Source: Desulfuromonadaceae bacterium (GTDB taxonomy: Bacteria > Desulfobacterota > Desulfuromonadia > Geobacterales > Pseudopelobacteraceae). Taken from it: a stretch of 64,000 nucleotides of DNA. Location of the stretch: NCBI GenBank assembly GCA_028712075.1, contig JAQTQX010000016.1, positions 38,459-102,458 of the forward strand, given 5' to 3'. Below, one piece after another: positions 23,128 to 31,684 of the stretch. Every line of letters begins with the position of its first letter. The stretch's first letter is position 1. Under the pieces are notes generated by a model. That model did not search any database. It worked only from the letters and a program-made list of their open reading frames with translations, and was not told the DNA's origin. The position numbers were made by a program, and so were the translations under genes.

Positions 23128-24345
23128 TTAAAGTATCCATCCATCATTATCAAGTATCGTTCTCATTGCAGTCAGTGTTGTCGCATTGTCGGCAAACGTT
23201 CCTCCGACAGGGTTGGTAACATCAAGATAAAAAACTTCTGTAGGTTCCGGAATGGTATCGCCTATAAGCTCAACTGGTATAACAGCCTGGTTTTCGCCTG
23301 GATACAACCGCAGAGTCCCGCTGGCAGAAATATAGTCAGAACCGGAAACCGCGCTGCCGTTACGTGTTGAATAATCGATACTCAGCAAGGCATCCGGCGT
23401 GGTACGCTCGCCGTTGTACTGCACGAGAAAATAGACATAGCTAGTGCCGCTGTTTCCCTCGGTAATGACCTTTTGCACGTCTTCCGGTGTGGCAGGAGCG
23501 TCAGGATAATGGGATCGTAAACTTTGATCAATCCATTGCTGATAAGCACTCACCCTCTGCCAGAATTCGAGTTCACCAAAACTGCTGTTACTGGTATTAT
23601 CCAGGTCGGGATGCGAAGCTCTTGTTGACATACTGGCGGTGTAACTGGCTATTCCAGCCACATGACCATCTATGAATGCAGGACCACCGCTGTCTCCTGG
23701 AGTAATCATCCCCTCCTTCGTCCCTAATCCCGGATCAATATTGCCAATAAGCCGACCCAGAGCATCCTGTGCTGTGCTGCCATTGTCAAAATCTGAAACG
23801 AGTTGAGTTCCTGGGGTTGGTGACCATCCCATGACTCCGCCAAGTTTTGCTTTGAGAGTGCCGGCATCTGCATCAGCCAGATTCTCTCCTTTGATTCGCA
23901 ATGGTACACCGGTATATTGCGCATCTACCCCACTATTGCCGCTGCCAGGAGCACCATAGCCTGCAAGAGTTAGTGATTGGCCTATTTCATTCGAGTTGCG
24001 GTAAATGTCGTAACGATCGGCCTTAACGGCAGCTGACGAAGGCAACCAGATCAATGCAAGATCATTATTGTCGTTGATAGGATCGTAGGAGGGGATCACG
24101 CTGATATTTGTTGCTGTGACAGATACAGTACCTTCGACAGTTTCAAAGTACACACTGGCGGAAGTGGCAGCTACTCCAGGCGATGTGGTCAAAGTATGAG
24201 CAGCTGTAAGTATGGCTTGCCCATCAAATAATAATGCTCCTGAGCCGTAGTGGCCTCCGGTTGATATTCGCACAACGCCGTCAAACCCCTCTCCCGGAAG
24301 AGCTCGGATTTGGTTGTTGAGGTATGAAGTATTTGAAACAATCAC
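23128..24345 (-). CDS. Trypsin-like serine protease with Calx-beta domain
   Basis: About 405 residues from the GTG at 24345, which has AAGGGA upstream; a TTG seven codons earlier is the alternative. The catalytic triad is visible: His in ILTAAHTL, Asp in DNNDLALIWLP, and Ser in TPGDSGGPAF. Residues ~305-400 are a Calx-beta repeat (PDALLSIDYSTRNGSA, SGSDYISASGTLRL, EPTEVFYLDVTNP) ending in DNDG, a calcium-binding fold common in surface proteins. There is no recognisable signal peptide, so export by a type I or unknown route, or an incomplete gene, is possible. A run of eight C on this strand lies ~50 bases past the stop. Confidence 0.85.
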   Translation of the reverse strand: MIVSNTSYLNNQIRALPGEGFDGVVRISTGGHYGSGALLFDGQAILTAAHTLTTSPGVAATSASVYFETVEGTVSVTATNISVIPSYDPINDNNDLALIWLPSSAAVKADRYDIYRNSNEIGQSLTLAGYGAPGSGNSGVDAQYTGVPLRIKGENLADADAGTLKAKLGGVMGWSPTPGTQLVSDFDNGSTAQDALGRLIGNIDPGLGTKEGMITPGDSGGPAFIDGHVAGIASYTASMSTRASHPDLDNTSNSSFGELEFWQRVSAYQQWIDQSLRSHYPDAPATPEDVQKVITEGNSGTSYVYFLVQYNGERTTPDALLSIDYSTRNGSAVSGSDYISASGTLRLYPGENQAVIPVELIGDTIPEPTEVFYLDVTNPVGGTFADNATTLTAMRTILDNDGWIL

Positions 24346-24759
24346 AGACTTTTCCCTTAATAACAAACAATTCCATTAACCGCCAACACCATCAACTGCC
24401 CCGTTTTCATAACAGGTAATTGCTGATGCAACGAGCATTCATGCAAAAAGCTCATGTACTAATTGATCGAGCATTACCAGAGTAACATTAGCGAGGATAG
24501 TGCGCTGTGTAGTCAATTCTGTCTGGGTCGTATTGAATTATTTGATGTTCCTATCATTGCTACGTTTTCCAAGTCAATCATTCTTCTATTAAAACCACCT
24601 GAAGCTCAGTTACTAAGTTGTCAAAACGAAGTTGTGAAGCTGTGCACCAAAGCCCCATTCTGCCAGAACTCCCAGTAATTGAATTGACGTTGGTTTGTAT
24701 TAAGCTATAGTGATTTCATTTAAACACGCAAATTCCTACCACTATGTCAGGAGGTTAGT
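24346..24759. other. Intergenic region between protease and slipin
   Basis: About 410 bases between divergent genes. Apart from the slipin promoter at 24684-24711 I see nothing coding or structured in it. Confidence 0.5.
24684..24711 (+). promoter_or_regulatory. Promoter of the slipin gene
   Basis: TTGACG (24684-24689), 16 bases, TATAGT (24706-24711), 48 bases before the ATG. Confidence 0.55.
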
Positions 24760-25533
24760 ATGCAGGTACTGTACAATATTGTGTTCAGCTCCGCGCCAAT
24801 CATTTTTATCGCATTCGTCTGGCTCGTAAGCTGCCTCAAGGTGGTGAACGAGTACGAACGACTGGTAGTATTCACACTGGGGAAGGTGAACAAGGATCCA
24901 AAAGGTCCTGGCCTTGTCTTCGTCTTCCGCCCCTTTCAGACGGCTGTGCGCATCAGCCTGCGTACCGTGGTACTGGACGTGCCGAGTCAGGACATCATTA
25001 CTCGCGACAATGTGAGTCTTAAGGTCAGCGCCGTAGTTTACTTCAAGGTGATGGATGCCAAACAGGCCATCCTCGGAGTGGAGAACTACAACTACGCTAC
25101 CAGCCAGATAGCACAAACAACTCTGCGATCCATACTCGGTGAAGTAACTTTGGATGAGCTGCTTGCGGATCGTGAGAAACTGAGTGTGAGATTGCGGGAG
25201 ATAATCGATTCTTCCACCGAACCCTGGGGAATCCAGGTGTCCGCAGTCGAACTCAAGAGCGTGGATCTTCCGGAACAAATCCAGCGCGCCATGGGTAAGC
25301 AGGCCGAAGCTGAACGGGAAAAGCGAGCCAAGGTTATCGCAGCTGAAGGCGAACTTCTTGCCAGCCAGCAATTGCTGGAAGCTGCCAATACTCTCAGCCA
25401 GAACCCCGCTGCCATGCAGATGCGCTACCTGCAGACCCTCACCGAAATCGCCGTAGAGAAGAACAGTACCATTGTCTTCCCGCTTCCCATTGAACTAATG
25501 AAGGTATTTGATAAACTTGGGGAAAAGACGTAA
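24760..25533 (+). CDS. Slipin (stomatin-like SPFH protein)
   Basis: 257 residues with AGGAGG before the ATG. One N-terminal membrane segment (about 8-27), then the SPFH/Band 7 domain: VVNEYERLVVFTLGKV, GPGLVFVFRPFQ, RTVVLDVPSQDIITRDNV and VSAVVYFKVMD, followed by the coiled-coil KQAEAEREKRAKVIAAEGE and a C-terminal hydrophobic patch. Bacterial slipins form oligomeric membrane cages and often pair with an NfeD membrane protein; none is adjacent here. Its role in this organism (membrane stress or microdomain organisation) is inferred from the family. Confidence 0.95.
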   Translation: MQVLYNIVFSSAPIIFIAFVWLVSCLKVVNEYERLVVFTLGKVNKDPKGPGLVFVFRPFQTAVRISLRTVVLDVPSQDIITRDNVSLKVSAVVYFKVMDAKQAILGVENYNYATSQIAQTTLRSILGEVTLDELLADREKLSVRLREIIDSSTEPWGIQVSAVELKSVDLPEQIQRAMGKQAEAEREKRAKVIAAEGELLASQQLLEAANTLSQNPAAMQMRYLQTLTEIAVEKNSTIVFPLPIELMKVFDKLGEKT

Positions 25534-25898
25534 ATCAGCATTTCCTGCTCCAGACAGCGGAGAGAGATAATCCCGCCGCCGCATCTGATCCAAAACCTCA
25601 ATGAACGACACTTTGCTCACTGGGAGCGGTTGTCCGTCGCCAGCTCATGGACGACATCCGTTCAGGCGATTCACGCCCCTGGTTTGTGAGCAGATCAAGC
25701 TTCTCGGTTGGATTGAAGACAAGGACCTATACCAGGCACTAAATATGGTGACGCTACCAGGGCAAGGGTCGAATTATATGGCAGGCAGGAGATGTTCTTT
25801 AAGTTCTTTGCTCGTTACTCATCCGGAATTGTGGCAATGGTGAAACAGTTGAGCGCCGCCTCTAACGCTGGTTTACCAATTGGAGGATAAAGCCAGGG
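25534..25898. other. Intergenic region after the slipin gene
   Basis: About 365 bases. Several short frames (for example around ...QIKLLGWIEDKDLYQALN) look vaguely protein-like but are broken and belong to no family I recognise. No clear terminator. Confidence 0.4.
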
Positions 25899-28646
25899 CT
25901 ATTCACCGGAATATTCGATGGCGGTACCTTCTACAACACCCTTTATCAGCTCTCTCATCTGGTCAAGGTTAAACGGTTTGATGACCAAACCGGCTATTTC
26001 CTCTCGAGGTATTTTTGCTGTGATTGCCGAATCTCCAAAGCCGCTGGAGATGATTATCGGCAGATCAGACCTGATAGCCTTAAGTTCGCGGAACAGTGTA
26101 TACCCATCCATAACCGGCATATCCATGTCCGTAATCACGAGGAAGACCTCTGATGCATATCTCTGGTATTTTTCTAATGCTTCTCCGCCGTTACAGGCTG
26201 TAATAACGGTGAACCCGAGTTTCTCCAGAATAGTCCTTGAAAAGAATATGATCTGAGCCTCATCCTCCACCAGCAAAATAGTGCCGCTCCCTTGCCATGT
26301 GGCTGGAGAAGCTGCCTGTTGATTAGTCTGAATGACGGCGCTGTCACCAGATTTAACCAGCAGATAAACCGTGATTGTCGTCCCCTTGCCGGGCTGACTG
26401 CGCATCTGTAATGCCCCGTTATGCGCGGTAATGATACCGAGTACTGCAGACATCCCAAGGCCGCGTCCGGCGAATTTGGTCGTGTAGAAAGGCTCAAAGA
26501 GACGCTGTCTGGTTTCTTCATCCATCCCGCGACCGTTATCAGATACTTCCAGACAGATATAACAACCAGGCGGGATTTTTTTGCCCAGATGATCTTTGTT
26601 TGATTGTCCGGCCTGTACCTCGACATTTATAAGTGATACCCGCACTTCACCCTGCGCTTCACCGATGGCCTCCGAGGCGTTGATGACAAGATTCATAATA
26701 ATCTGCCTGATCTGGTTGTCATCGCCTATCAGAGGAGGGATGTCGGCTGCCAGATCGGCATATATTGCCACATTCTGTGGGATTGTTGCCCGTAGCATCT
26801 TGATCATCTCATCCACGAGTGTCCACATGTTGACGTGCGTTTGACTCAGCTGGGCATGTCCAGCATAGGCAAGCATCTGTCGACATAACCCCGCTGCCCG
26901 TTCGGCAGCCTTTTCTATCTCAGGGATATGGATTTCCGCTTCTTCATATTCCATCTTTATCAAGCCGCAATATCCTACAATAATAGCCAGGATATTATTG
27001 AAGTCGTGAGCGATGCCGCCGGCAAGCACTCCAAGGCTTTCCAGCTTCTGGGCAAGGATAAGTTGGTTTTCGAGATCCTTTCGCTCTTCCTCTAATCGTT
27101 TCCGTTCGGTAATATCACGGTGAAAAACCAGAAAATAGGCTTCTTCCCTCAGCGTAATCGGGCTGACAGTCACTTCAAACTGTAACAGACGACCATCCTT
27201 ATGATAATGTTGGACTTCAAAGATAGCGGCACCGCCTGACAGAACAGCATCTTTCCTGTCGGGAGTGTTATCGAAACCCTTGAAAACGTCCAACTGATCT
27301 ATTCTCATATTCACCATTTCCCGTTCTTCAAAGCCATGCATCCGGGCAAAAGATTCGTTTGCTTCAATAATTATACCCTCTTGGGAGAGTATGCAAATCC
27401 CCTCCCCAGCCTTGTTGAACAAGGCACGATAATGATCCTCACTCGCGCGCAAAGCCTTTTCGACACGTTTGCGCTCAGTAATATCGCGTACAATATTGGA
27501 GTCCCCAATTATCTGTGCTTCATTATCCCGAATGGGGGAGATGGTGAGCGAGACATGTACCTGTCTGCCACCTTTGGCACGGCGAACAGTCTCAAAGTGG
27601 TCAATTCTCTCGCCTGTTTTGAGCCGCTCCAAAACGGATTGTTCTTCAGATGTTAACGACTCTGGAATAAGCAGTGAGAACGGTTTCCCGACTATTTCAT
27701 CAGAGGTGTATCCAAAGATTTTTTCGGCGCCCCTGTTCCAGGTATGAATGTTCCCTTCCAGGTCTTTGGCTATTATTCCGTCATCAGTTGTCTCTATTAT
27801 TAATGCGAGCCGCTTCTGATACTCATGCACCAGGTTCTGGCTGTGTTGATAATCTTTCAAGCCGGCAATCATCTGCTGCATAGCCTGCATCAACTGGCCG
27901 GTTTCATCGGAACTTTCAACCTCGATTACACCGGTCAGATCACCTTGTGCGAGTCGTTTGCTGGTCTCAATCACCTCAAACAGCGGGGAGCATATCCTGC
28001 GGGCGACAACCCATGACAAGAGCAAGATAAAAAGGGAGCAGGCCAGCATGGCAGTGATGATTCCATACCGGATTATTTTTATTTCCTTTTTGACATCGTC
28101 AACGTAAATGCCGGTACCGATACCCCAGCCCCAAGGCTTATACAGCTTGATATAGGACTGTTTGGGAGCTGGAGTTGTTTGCCCCGGCTTGGGCCACAGA
28201 TAGCTGATAATCCCTTCACCTTTGCCGGTCACCATCTTGGCCATCTCGACAAACAGGGCTTTTCCGCTGGGGTCTTTGATCTCGGTGGTGCTCTTGCCCT
28301 CCAGTTCCGGCATCAGCGGGTGCATCACGATGACTGCATCCGTATTGACGATAAAAAAGTACTCGTTATTGGCATAACGCAGTCCACGGATTCGCTCTTT
28401 TACCCGGTTCTGAGCCTCAATAACGGCGAATTCACCGTTTGTTGCCCTCTCGTCGTATTCCGAGATCAACTGGAACACAATGCCGGTTATGTTGATAAGT
28501 TCCGCATTTATATCATCGGTCATTTGCTTCTCGATAAACGGCAGAAGAATACCAATGCTGAAAGCAAAGAGCAGGATGATGTTAACCACCGAAATGCTGA
28601 CGATCTTGTTAAAAATTTTCCAGTTTTTAAATGAGGTGAACTTCAA
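25899..28646 (-). CDS. Hybrid sensor histidine kinase (Cache-HAMP-PAS-PAS-HisKA-HATPase-REC)
   Basis: About 915 residues; start taken as the TTG at 28646, eight bases after GGAG, with a GTG at 28655 overlapping that site as the alternative. Two membrane segments (about 12-38 and 195-218) enclose a single-Cache sensor (GLRYANNEYFFI, MHPLMPELEGKST, YKPWGWGIGTGIYV). Then HAMP (~218-272), two PAS/PAC modules (~285-405 and 405-525), a histidine box GGIAHDFNNILAI, HATPase motifs (NLVINASEA, SDNGRGMDE, GRGLGMSA) and a C-terminal receiver with VITDMDMPVMDGY. The Cache domain suggests a small organic ligand. It is not near a cognate regulator; the attached receiver may pass phosphate elsewhere. Confidence 0.93.
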   Translation of the reverse strand: MKFTSFKNWKIFNKIVSISVVNIILLFAFSIGILLPFIEKQMTDDINAELINITGIVFQLISEYDERATNGEFAVIEAQNRVKERIRGLRYANNEYFFIVNTDAVIVMHPLMPELEGKSTTEIKDPSGKALFVEMAKMVTGKGEGIISYLWPKPGQTTPAPKQSYIKLYKPWGWGIGTGIYVDDVKKEIKIIRYGIITAMLACSLFILLLSWVVARRICSPLFEVIETSKRLAQGDLTGVIEVESSDETGQLMQAMQQMIAGLKDYQHSQNLVHEYQKRLALIIETTDDGIIAKDLEGNIHTWNRGAEKIFGYTSDEIVGKPFSLLIPESLTSEEQSVLERLKTGERIDHFETVRRAKGGRQVHVSLTISPIRDNEAQIIGDSNIVRDITERKRVEKALRASEDHYRALFNKAGEGICILSQEGIIIEANESFARMHGFEEREMVNMRIDQLDVFKGFDNTPDRKDAVLSGGAAIFEVQHYHKDGRLLQFEVTVSPITLREEAYFLVFHRDITERKRLEEERKDLENQLILAQKLESLGVLAGGIAHDFNNILAIIVGYCGLIKMEYEEAEIHIPEIEKAAERAAGLCRQMLAYAGHAQLSQTHVNMWTLVDEMIKMLRATIPQNVAIYADLAADIPPLIGDDNQIRQIIMNLVINASEAIGEAQGEVRVSLINVEVQAGQSNKDHLGKKIPPGCYICLEVSDNGRGMDEETRQRLFEPFYTTKFAGRGLGMSAVLGIITAHNGALQMRSQPGKGTTITVYLLVKSGDSAVIQTNQQAASPATWQGSGTILLVEDEAQIIFFSRTILEKLGFTVITACNGGEALEKYQRYASEVFLVITDMDMPVMDGYTLFRELKAIRSDLPIIISSGFGDSAITAKIPREEIAGLVIKPFNLDQMRELIKGVVEGTAIEYSGE

Positions 28647-29493
28647 AATGATCACTCCAATATCTGGTTCGAAATCTGTAGTTGGATCTTGTGTGCTTAT
28701 AGATTGTCTAGCGTAAAAATAGCTAATGTCAATCAGCCGGAGTCATTAACAATAGCCATTTTGCCTAACGGATCAGATGTATTGCGTAAATGTCTTTTGG
28801 AGATGCGCTTCGAAAAAGTCCAGACCATCTGATGAAGAAGATAAAAGGCGTGGATACCCTCAATGGTGTACCTTGATTTCTTCGACAAGTTGCTTCACTG
28901 CACTGCAGATTGCCTGTTTATCATGCAGTGCCTCGCCAGTGGTTATAACTTCCATGTAGAAACAGGTGGGAGACCCGATAGTAAAGCACCCATGCTTACG
29001 TGTGTGACAAAGCGTGACCGGAGTGATCGGAGACAGGCAATTGTCTGTTTAATAGGCAAAACTGCTACGGCTGATGATGCCATAGAAACGTAACAGTCTG
29101 TGAACACAAACAAATATTTATTTGCACATATTGGCATGCCCCATGCTAGTGGGATGTCACTGAAATCATACAGCTCACGGTTATGGCAACGGCGCCCCCA
29201 TTTCATCCAGGTATGAAATGGGGGCGCCGTTATTTGTTAGTTGCAGAACAAATGAGAAGTCCGGTACCATTCGTTGCCGTTTTATTAATCAGTCTTCCGC
29301 CGTTGGTTTTAATAATACTGAATATACTTTTGTAAAAGTATAATATCTTGCATCTTTATAACGAACTAAGGTATGAGAAGTTTGGCGTTATAGTTAACAT
29401 TAGCGGCAGGTTGCATCAATTTTGAGCATCGGGGTTATGCCGATGGATTCATAGATGGATGCTCGTATTTTACCAACGCAGGAGAGGGGGCTC
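28647..29493. other. Long divergent intergenic region upstream of etfB
   Basis: Nearly 850 bases between the kinase start and etfB. It holds a perfect 18-base-pair hairpin at 29189-29230. A possible -10 (TATAAT, 29339-29344) lies downstream without a good -35. No coding sequence is convincing. An RNA gene ending at the hairpin is possible. Confidence 0.45.
29189..29230 (+). terminator. Perfect 18-bp hairpin in the etfB upstream region
   Basis: Arms 29189-29206 (ACGGCGCCCCCATTTCAT) and 29213-29230 pair completely around CCAGGT. The downstream sequence (TATTTGTTAG) is only moderately T-rich, so it is either a terminator for an unannotated upstream transcript or a structured element. Confidence 0.6.
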
Positions 29494-30309
29494 ATGCTGA
29501 TAGTAGTCTGCATCAAACAGGTTCCGGATACAACCCAGGTTCAGATCGATCCGGTTACCAATACCCTGATCCGTGACGGTATCCCTTTTATCGTTAACCC
29601 GTACGACACCCATGCCCTTGAGGAAGCGCTCCGTTTGAAAGATCGTTTCGGCTGCCGAGTCGCGGCTATTTCAATGGGTCCTCCCAATGCGGAAGGCACG
29701 CTAAAAAAAGCGCTTTCTCTCGGTGTTGACCACGCCATCCTGCTCTCCGATCGAGTCTTTGGCGGCGCCGACACGCTTGCAACCAGTAACGTCCTGGCCG
29801 CTGCGATCAGCAAGCTGGATGCTGAAGTAGAAAAGGTCGGACTGGTGCTGTGCGGCAAGCAGACAATTGATGGCGATACTGCCCAGGTTGGCCCCGGTAT
29901 TGCCAGCCGCCTCGATTATCGTCAGCTGACGCTGGTTGATAAAATTATCAATCTGGATTTTTCGACACAAAAAATCCGCGTCAGCAGGAAATTGGAGGGG
30001 CGACACGAAATTGTCGAAGCTCCGTTGCCGGCCATGCTGACAGTCGTTCGCGAACTGAACCGTCCACGCTACCCCAAAGTGCAGATGAGGCTGGTAGCTG
30101 CTGAAACCGTTGTTGAAGTTTGGAATAACAAAACGTTGCAGCTGGATGAGCAGAAAATCGGTTTGAAAGGTTCTCCCACCTGGGTATCGAAAATATTTTC
30201 GCCGGAACGCGACAAAGGAGAAATCCTTGGTGACGGTTCCGCTGATCCGGCTGGTGCCGCAAGGATGCTGATAGAGAAGTTGATTGCAAAGGATATGCTG
30301 CCGTTATGA
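29494..30309 (+). CDS. etfB: Electron transfer flavoprotein beta subunit
   Basis: 271 residues from the ATG at 29494 (GGAGAGGGGG upstream). EtfB signatures are clear: MLIVVCIKQVPDT start, NPYDTHALEEALRLKD, AISMGPPNAEGTLKKALSLG-type stretch near residue 60-80, and the late VGPGIASRLDYRQLT region plus LPAMLTVVRELNRPRYP. With EtfA it forms the soluble FAD/AMP heterodimer that takes electrons from acyl-CoA dehydrogenases. It overlaps etfA by four bases (ATGA) and is followed by the membrane quinone oxidoreductase, a set used for acyl-CoA oxidation in anaerobes. Confidence 0.95.
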   Translation: MLIVVCIKQVPDTTQVQIDPVTNTLIRDGIPFIVNPYDTHALEEALRLKDRFGCRVAAISMGPPNAEGTLKKALSLGVDHAILLSDRVFGGADTLATSNVLAAAISKLDAEVEKVGLVLCGKQTIDGDTAQVGPGIASRLDYRQLTLVDKIINLDFSTQKIRVSRKLEGRHEIVEAPLPAMLTVVRELNRPRYPKVQMRLVAAETVVEVWNNKTLQLDEQKIGLKGSPTWVSKIFSPERDKGEILGDGSADPAGAARMLIEKLIAKDMLPL

Positions 30310-31646
30310 GTGTACAACAGCAAAAAACCAAAAAACCACGTGGCGTTGCCCAGCTGCTGGACGGGAAGTGCATCGCCTGCGGCGCTCGCTGTCAGAGTTC
30401 CTGTCCGGTCAATTGTGTCGAAATGACTGAAACCGGTGAACCGATAATCGAAGCGGCAAAATGTATTGGCTGCCAGAAATGCGTCAAGATATGTCCGGCA
30501 AGCGCACTGGAGATGTATTTTACCCCTGAAGAGCAGAAAATTCTGGCTGATCTGGCTGCCTCGGCTCTCCCAACAGAAGAAGAAATTGACCCAGAGGCTG
30601 CGGATCTTGCCCGAAAACTGGCGGAATATCGCGGCGTCTGGGTGCTTGTCGAGCAGATTGAGGGTGAACCGGCCAAAGTGTCGTGGGAACTGCTGGGAGT
30701 CGGGGCAGGCCTTGCAAAAACTCTCGGCGTAGAGCTCTGCGCTCTCGTGATCGGAGAAAATGTCGAGCACCTCTGTACGGAAGCATTTGCCTACGGCGCA
30801 ACCAGAGCCTACCAGCTTGATTCGCCAATCTATTACCACTACCGGACTGAAGCGTACGTTGAGGGGTGCTGTCACCTGATTGAGAAATACAAGCCGGAGA
30901 TCATCCTTATGGGTGCGACCGGCATGGGGCGTGATCTTGCCGGAGCCATTGCTACCCGGGTAGCAACCGGTCTGACCGCTGACTGCACCGGCCTTGCCAT
31001 TGATGATAAGCGCAACCTGATGCAGACTCGCCCCGCCTTTGGCGGAAACATTATGGCAACAATCATGTGCGACAAGTTCCGCCCCCAGATGTCTACCGTT
31101 CGTCCCAATGTCATGCCACTGCCACTGCGGCAGGAAGGGGCGGAGGGAGTTATCGTCCGCGACCCGTTTACCGTTTCTGAAAAGAGCATTCTAACCAAAG
31201 TAATTGAAATAATTCGTGATTCTCACAGCAAGGGGGGCGTCGATATTACCGGCGCCGAATTCATCGTGTCCGGAGGGCGCGGCATGATGGCCCCGGAAAA
31301 TTTTGCCATGCTGCAGGAACTGGCTGATGAACTGGGTGGAGTTGTGGGAGCTTCCCGCAGCGCTGTCGACGCAGGCTGGATGCCGGGCGACCGGCAGGTC
31401 GGCCAGACCGGTAAAACCGTACGCCCCAAAATCTACATCGCCTGCGGCATATCCGGTGCTATCCAGCATTTGGTGGGCATGCAGGACTCCGACATGGTAA
31501 TAGCGATCAATCGCGACAGCAGTGCGCCGATCTTTGAAGTTGCCACCTACGGAATTGTTGGCGACCTGTTTCAGGTTGTGCCGGCGATCACAAACACAAT
31601 CCGGGAACGTAAAAAGCAGGGTCAAGGGCCAAGTAGAGATATATAG
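30306..31646 (+). CDS. etfA: Electron transfer flavoprotein alpha subunit with N-terminal ferredoxin domain
   Basis: 446 residues, longer than the ~320 of classical EtfA because of a bacterial 2[4Fe-4S] ferredoxin domain at the front ([12 protein letters not shown] near 22-33 and [12 protein letters not shown] near 56-67). A linker (about 75-105) leads to the EtfA domain, with [19 protein letters not shown] and the C-terminal FAD-binding region [46 protein letters not shown] motifs and [11 protein letters not shown]. Such FeS-fused EtfA proteins are common in Geobacter-like and related anaerobes and may allow electron entry from, or delivery to, FeS partners. Translation is coupled to etfB. 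Confidence 0.95.
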   Translation: MSVQQQKTKKPRGVAQLLDGKCIACGARCQSSCPVNCVEMTETGEPIIEAAKCIGCQKCVKICPASALEMYFTPEEQKILADLAASALPTEEEIDPEAADLARKLAEYRGVWVLVEQIEGEPAKVSWELLGVGAGLAKTLGVELCALVIGENVEHLCTEAFAYGATRAYQLDSPIYYHYRTEAYVEGCCHLIEKYKPEIILMGATGMGRDLAGAIATRVATGLTADCTGLAIDDKRNLMQTRPAFGGNIMATIMCDKFRPQMSTVRPNVMPLPLRQEGAEGVIVRDPFTVSEKSILTKVIEIIRDSHSKGGVDITGAEFIVSGGRGMMAPENFAMLQELADELGGVVGASRSAVDAGWMPGDRQVGQTGKTVRPKIYIACGISGAIQHLVGMQDSDMVIAINRDSSAPIFEVATYGIVGDLFQVVPAITNTIRERKKQGQGPSRDI

Positions 31647-31684
31647 CTCCTTCAACCTTCAACCTTCAACCTTGAGGTTTATCC

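Noticed and set aside
22885..24345. Integrative element using tRNA-Lys as attachment site
   Set aside because: No integrase gene and no second copy of the tRNA 3' end seen in the window.
24463..24678. 71-codon plus-strand frame upstream of slipin
   Set aside because: No ribosome site, no family resemblance, and it ends just before a promoter for the next gene.
25601..25843. 80-codon frame after the slipin gene
   Set aside because: Odd composition and no start signal; at best a remnant that I cannot identify.
28900..29110. Possible cyclic-dinucleotide (GEMM) riboswitch because of GGCAAAACTG-like sequence
   Set aside because: The conserved GEMM core (GGACGCAAAGCC) and tetraloop receptor are missing; I could not fold a match.
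29455..29493. Upstream start for etfB at 29455
   Set aside because: EtfB proteins begin at the MLIVVCIKQ motif and the good ribosome site fits the ATG at 29494.
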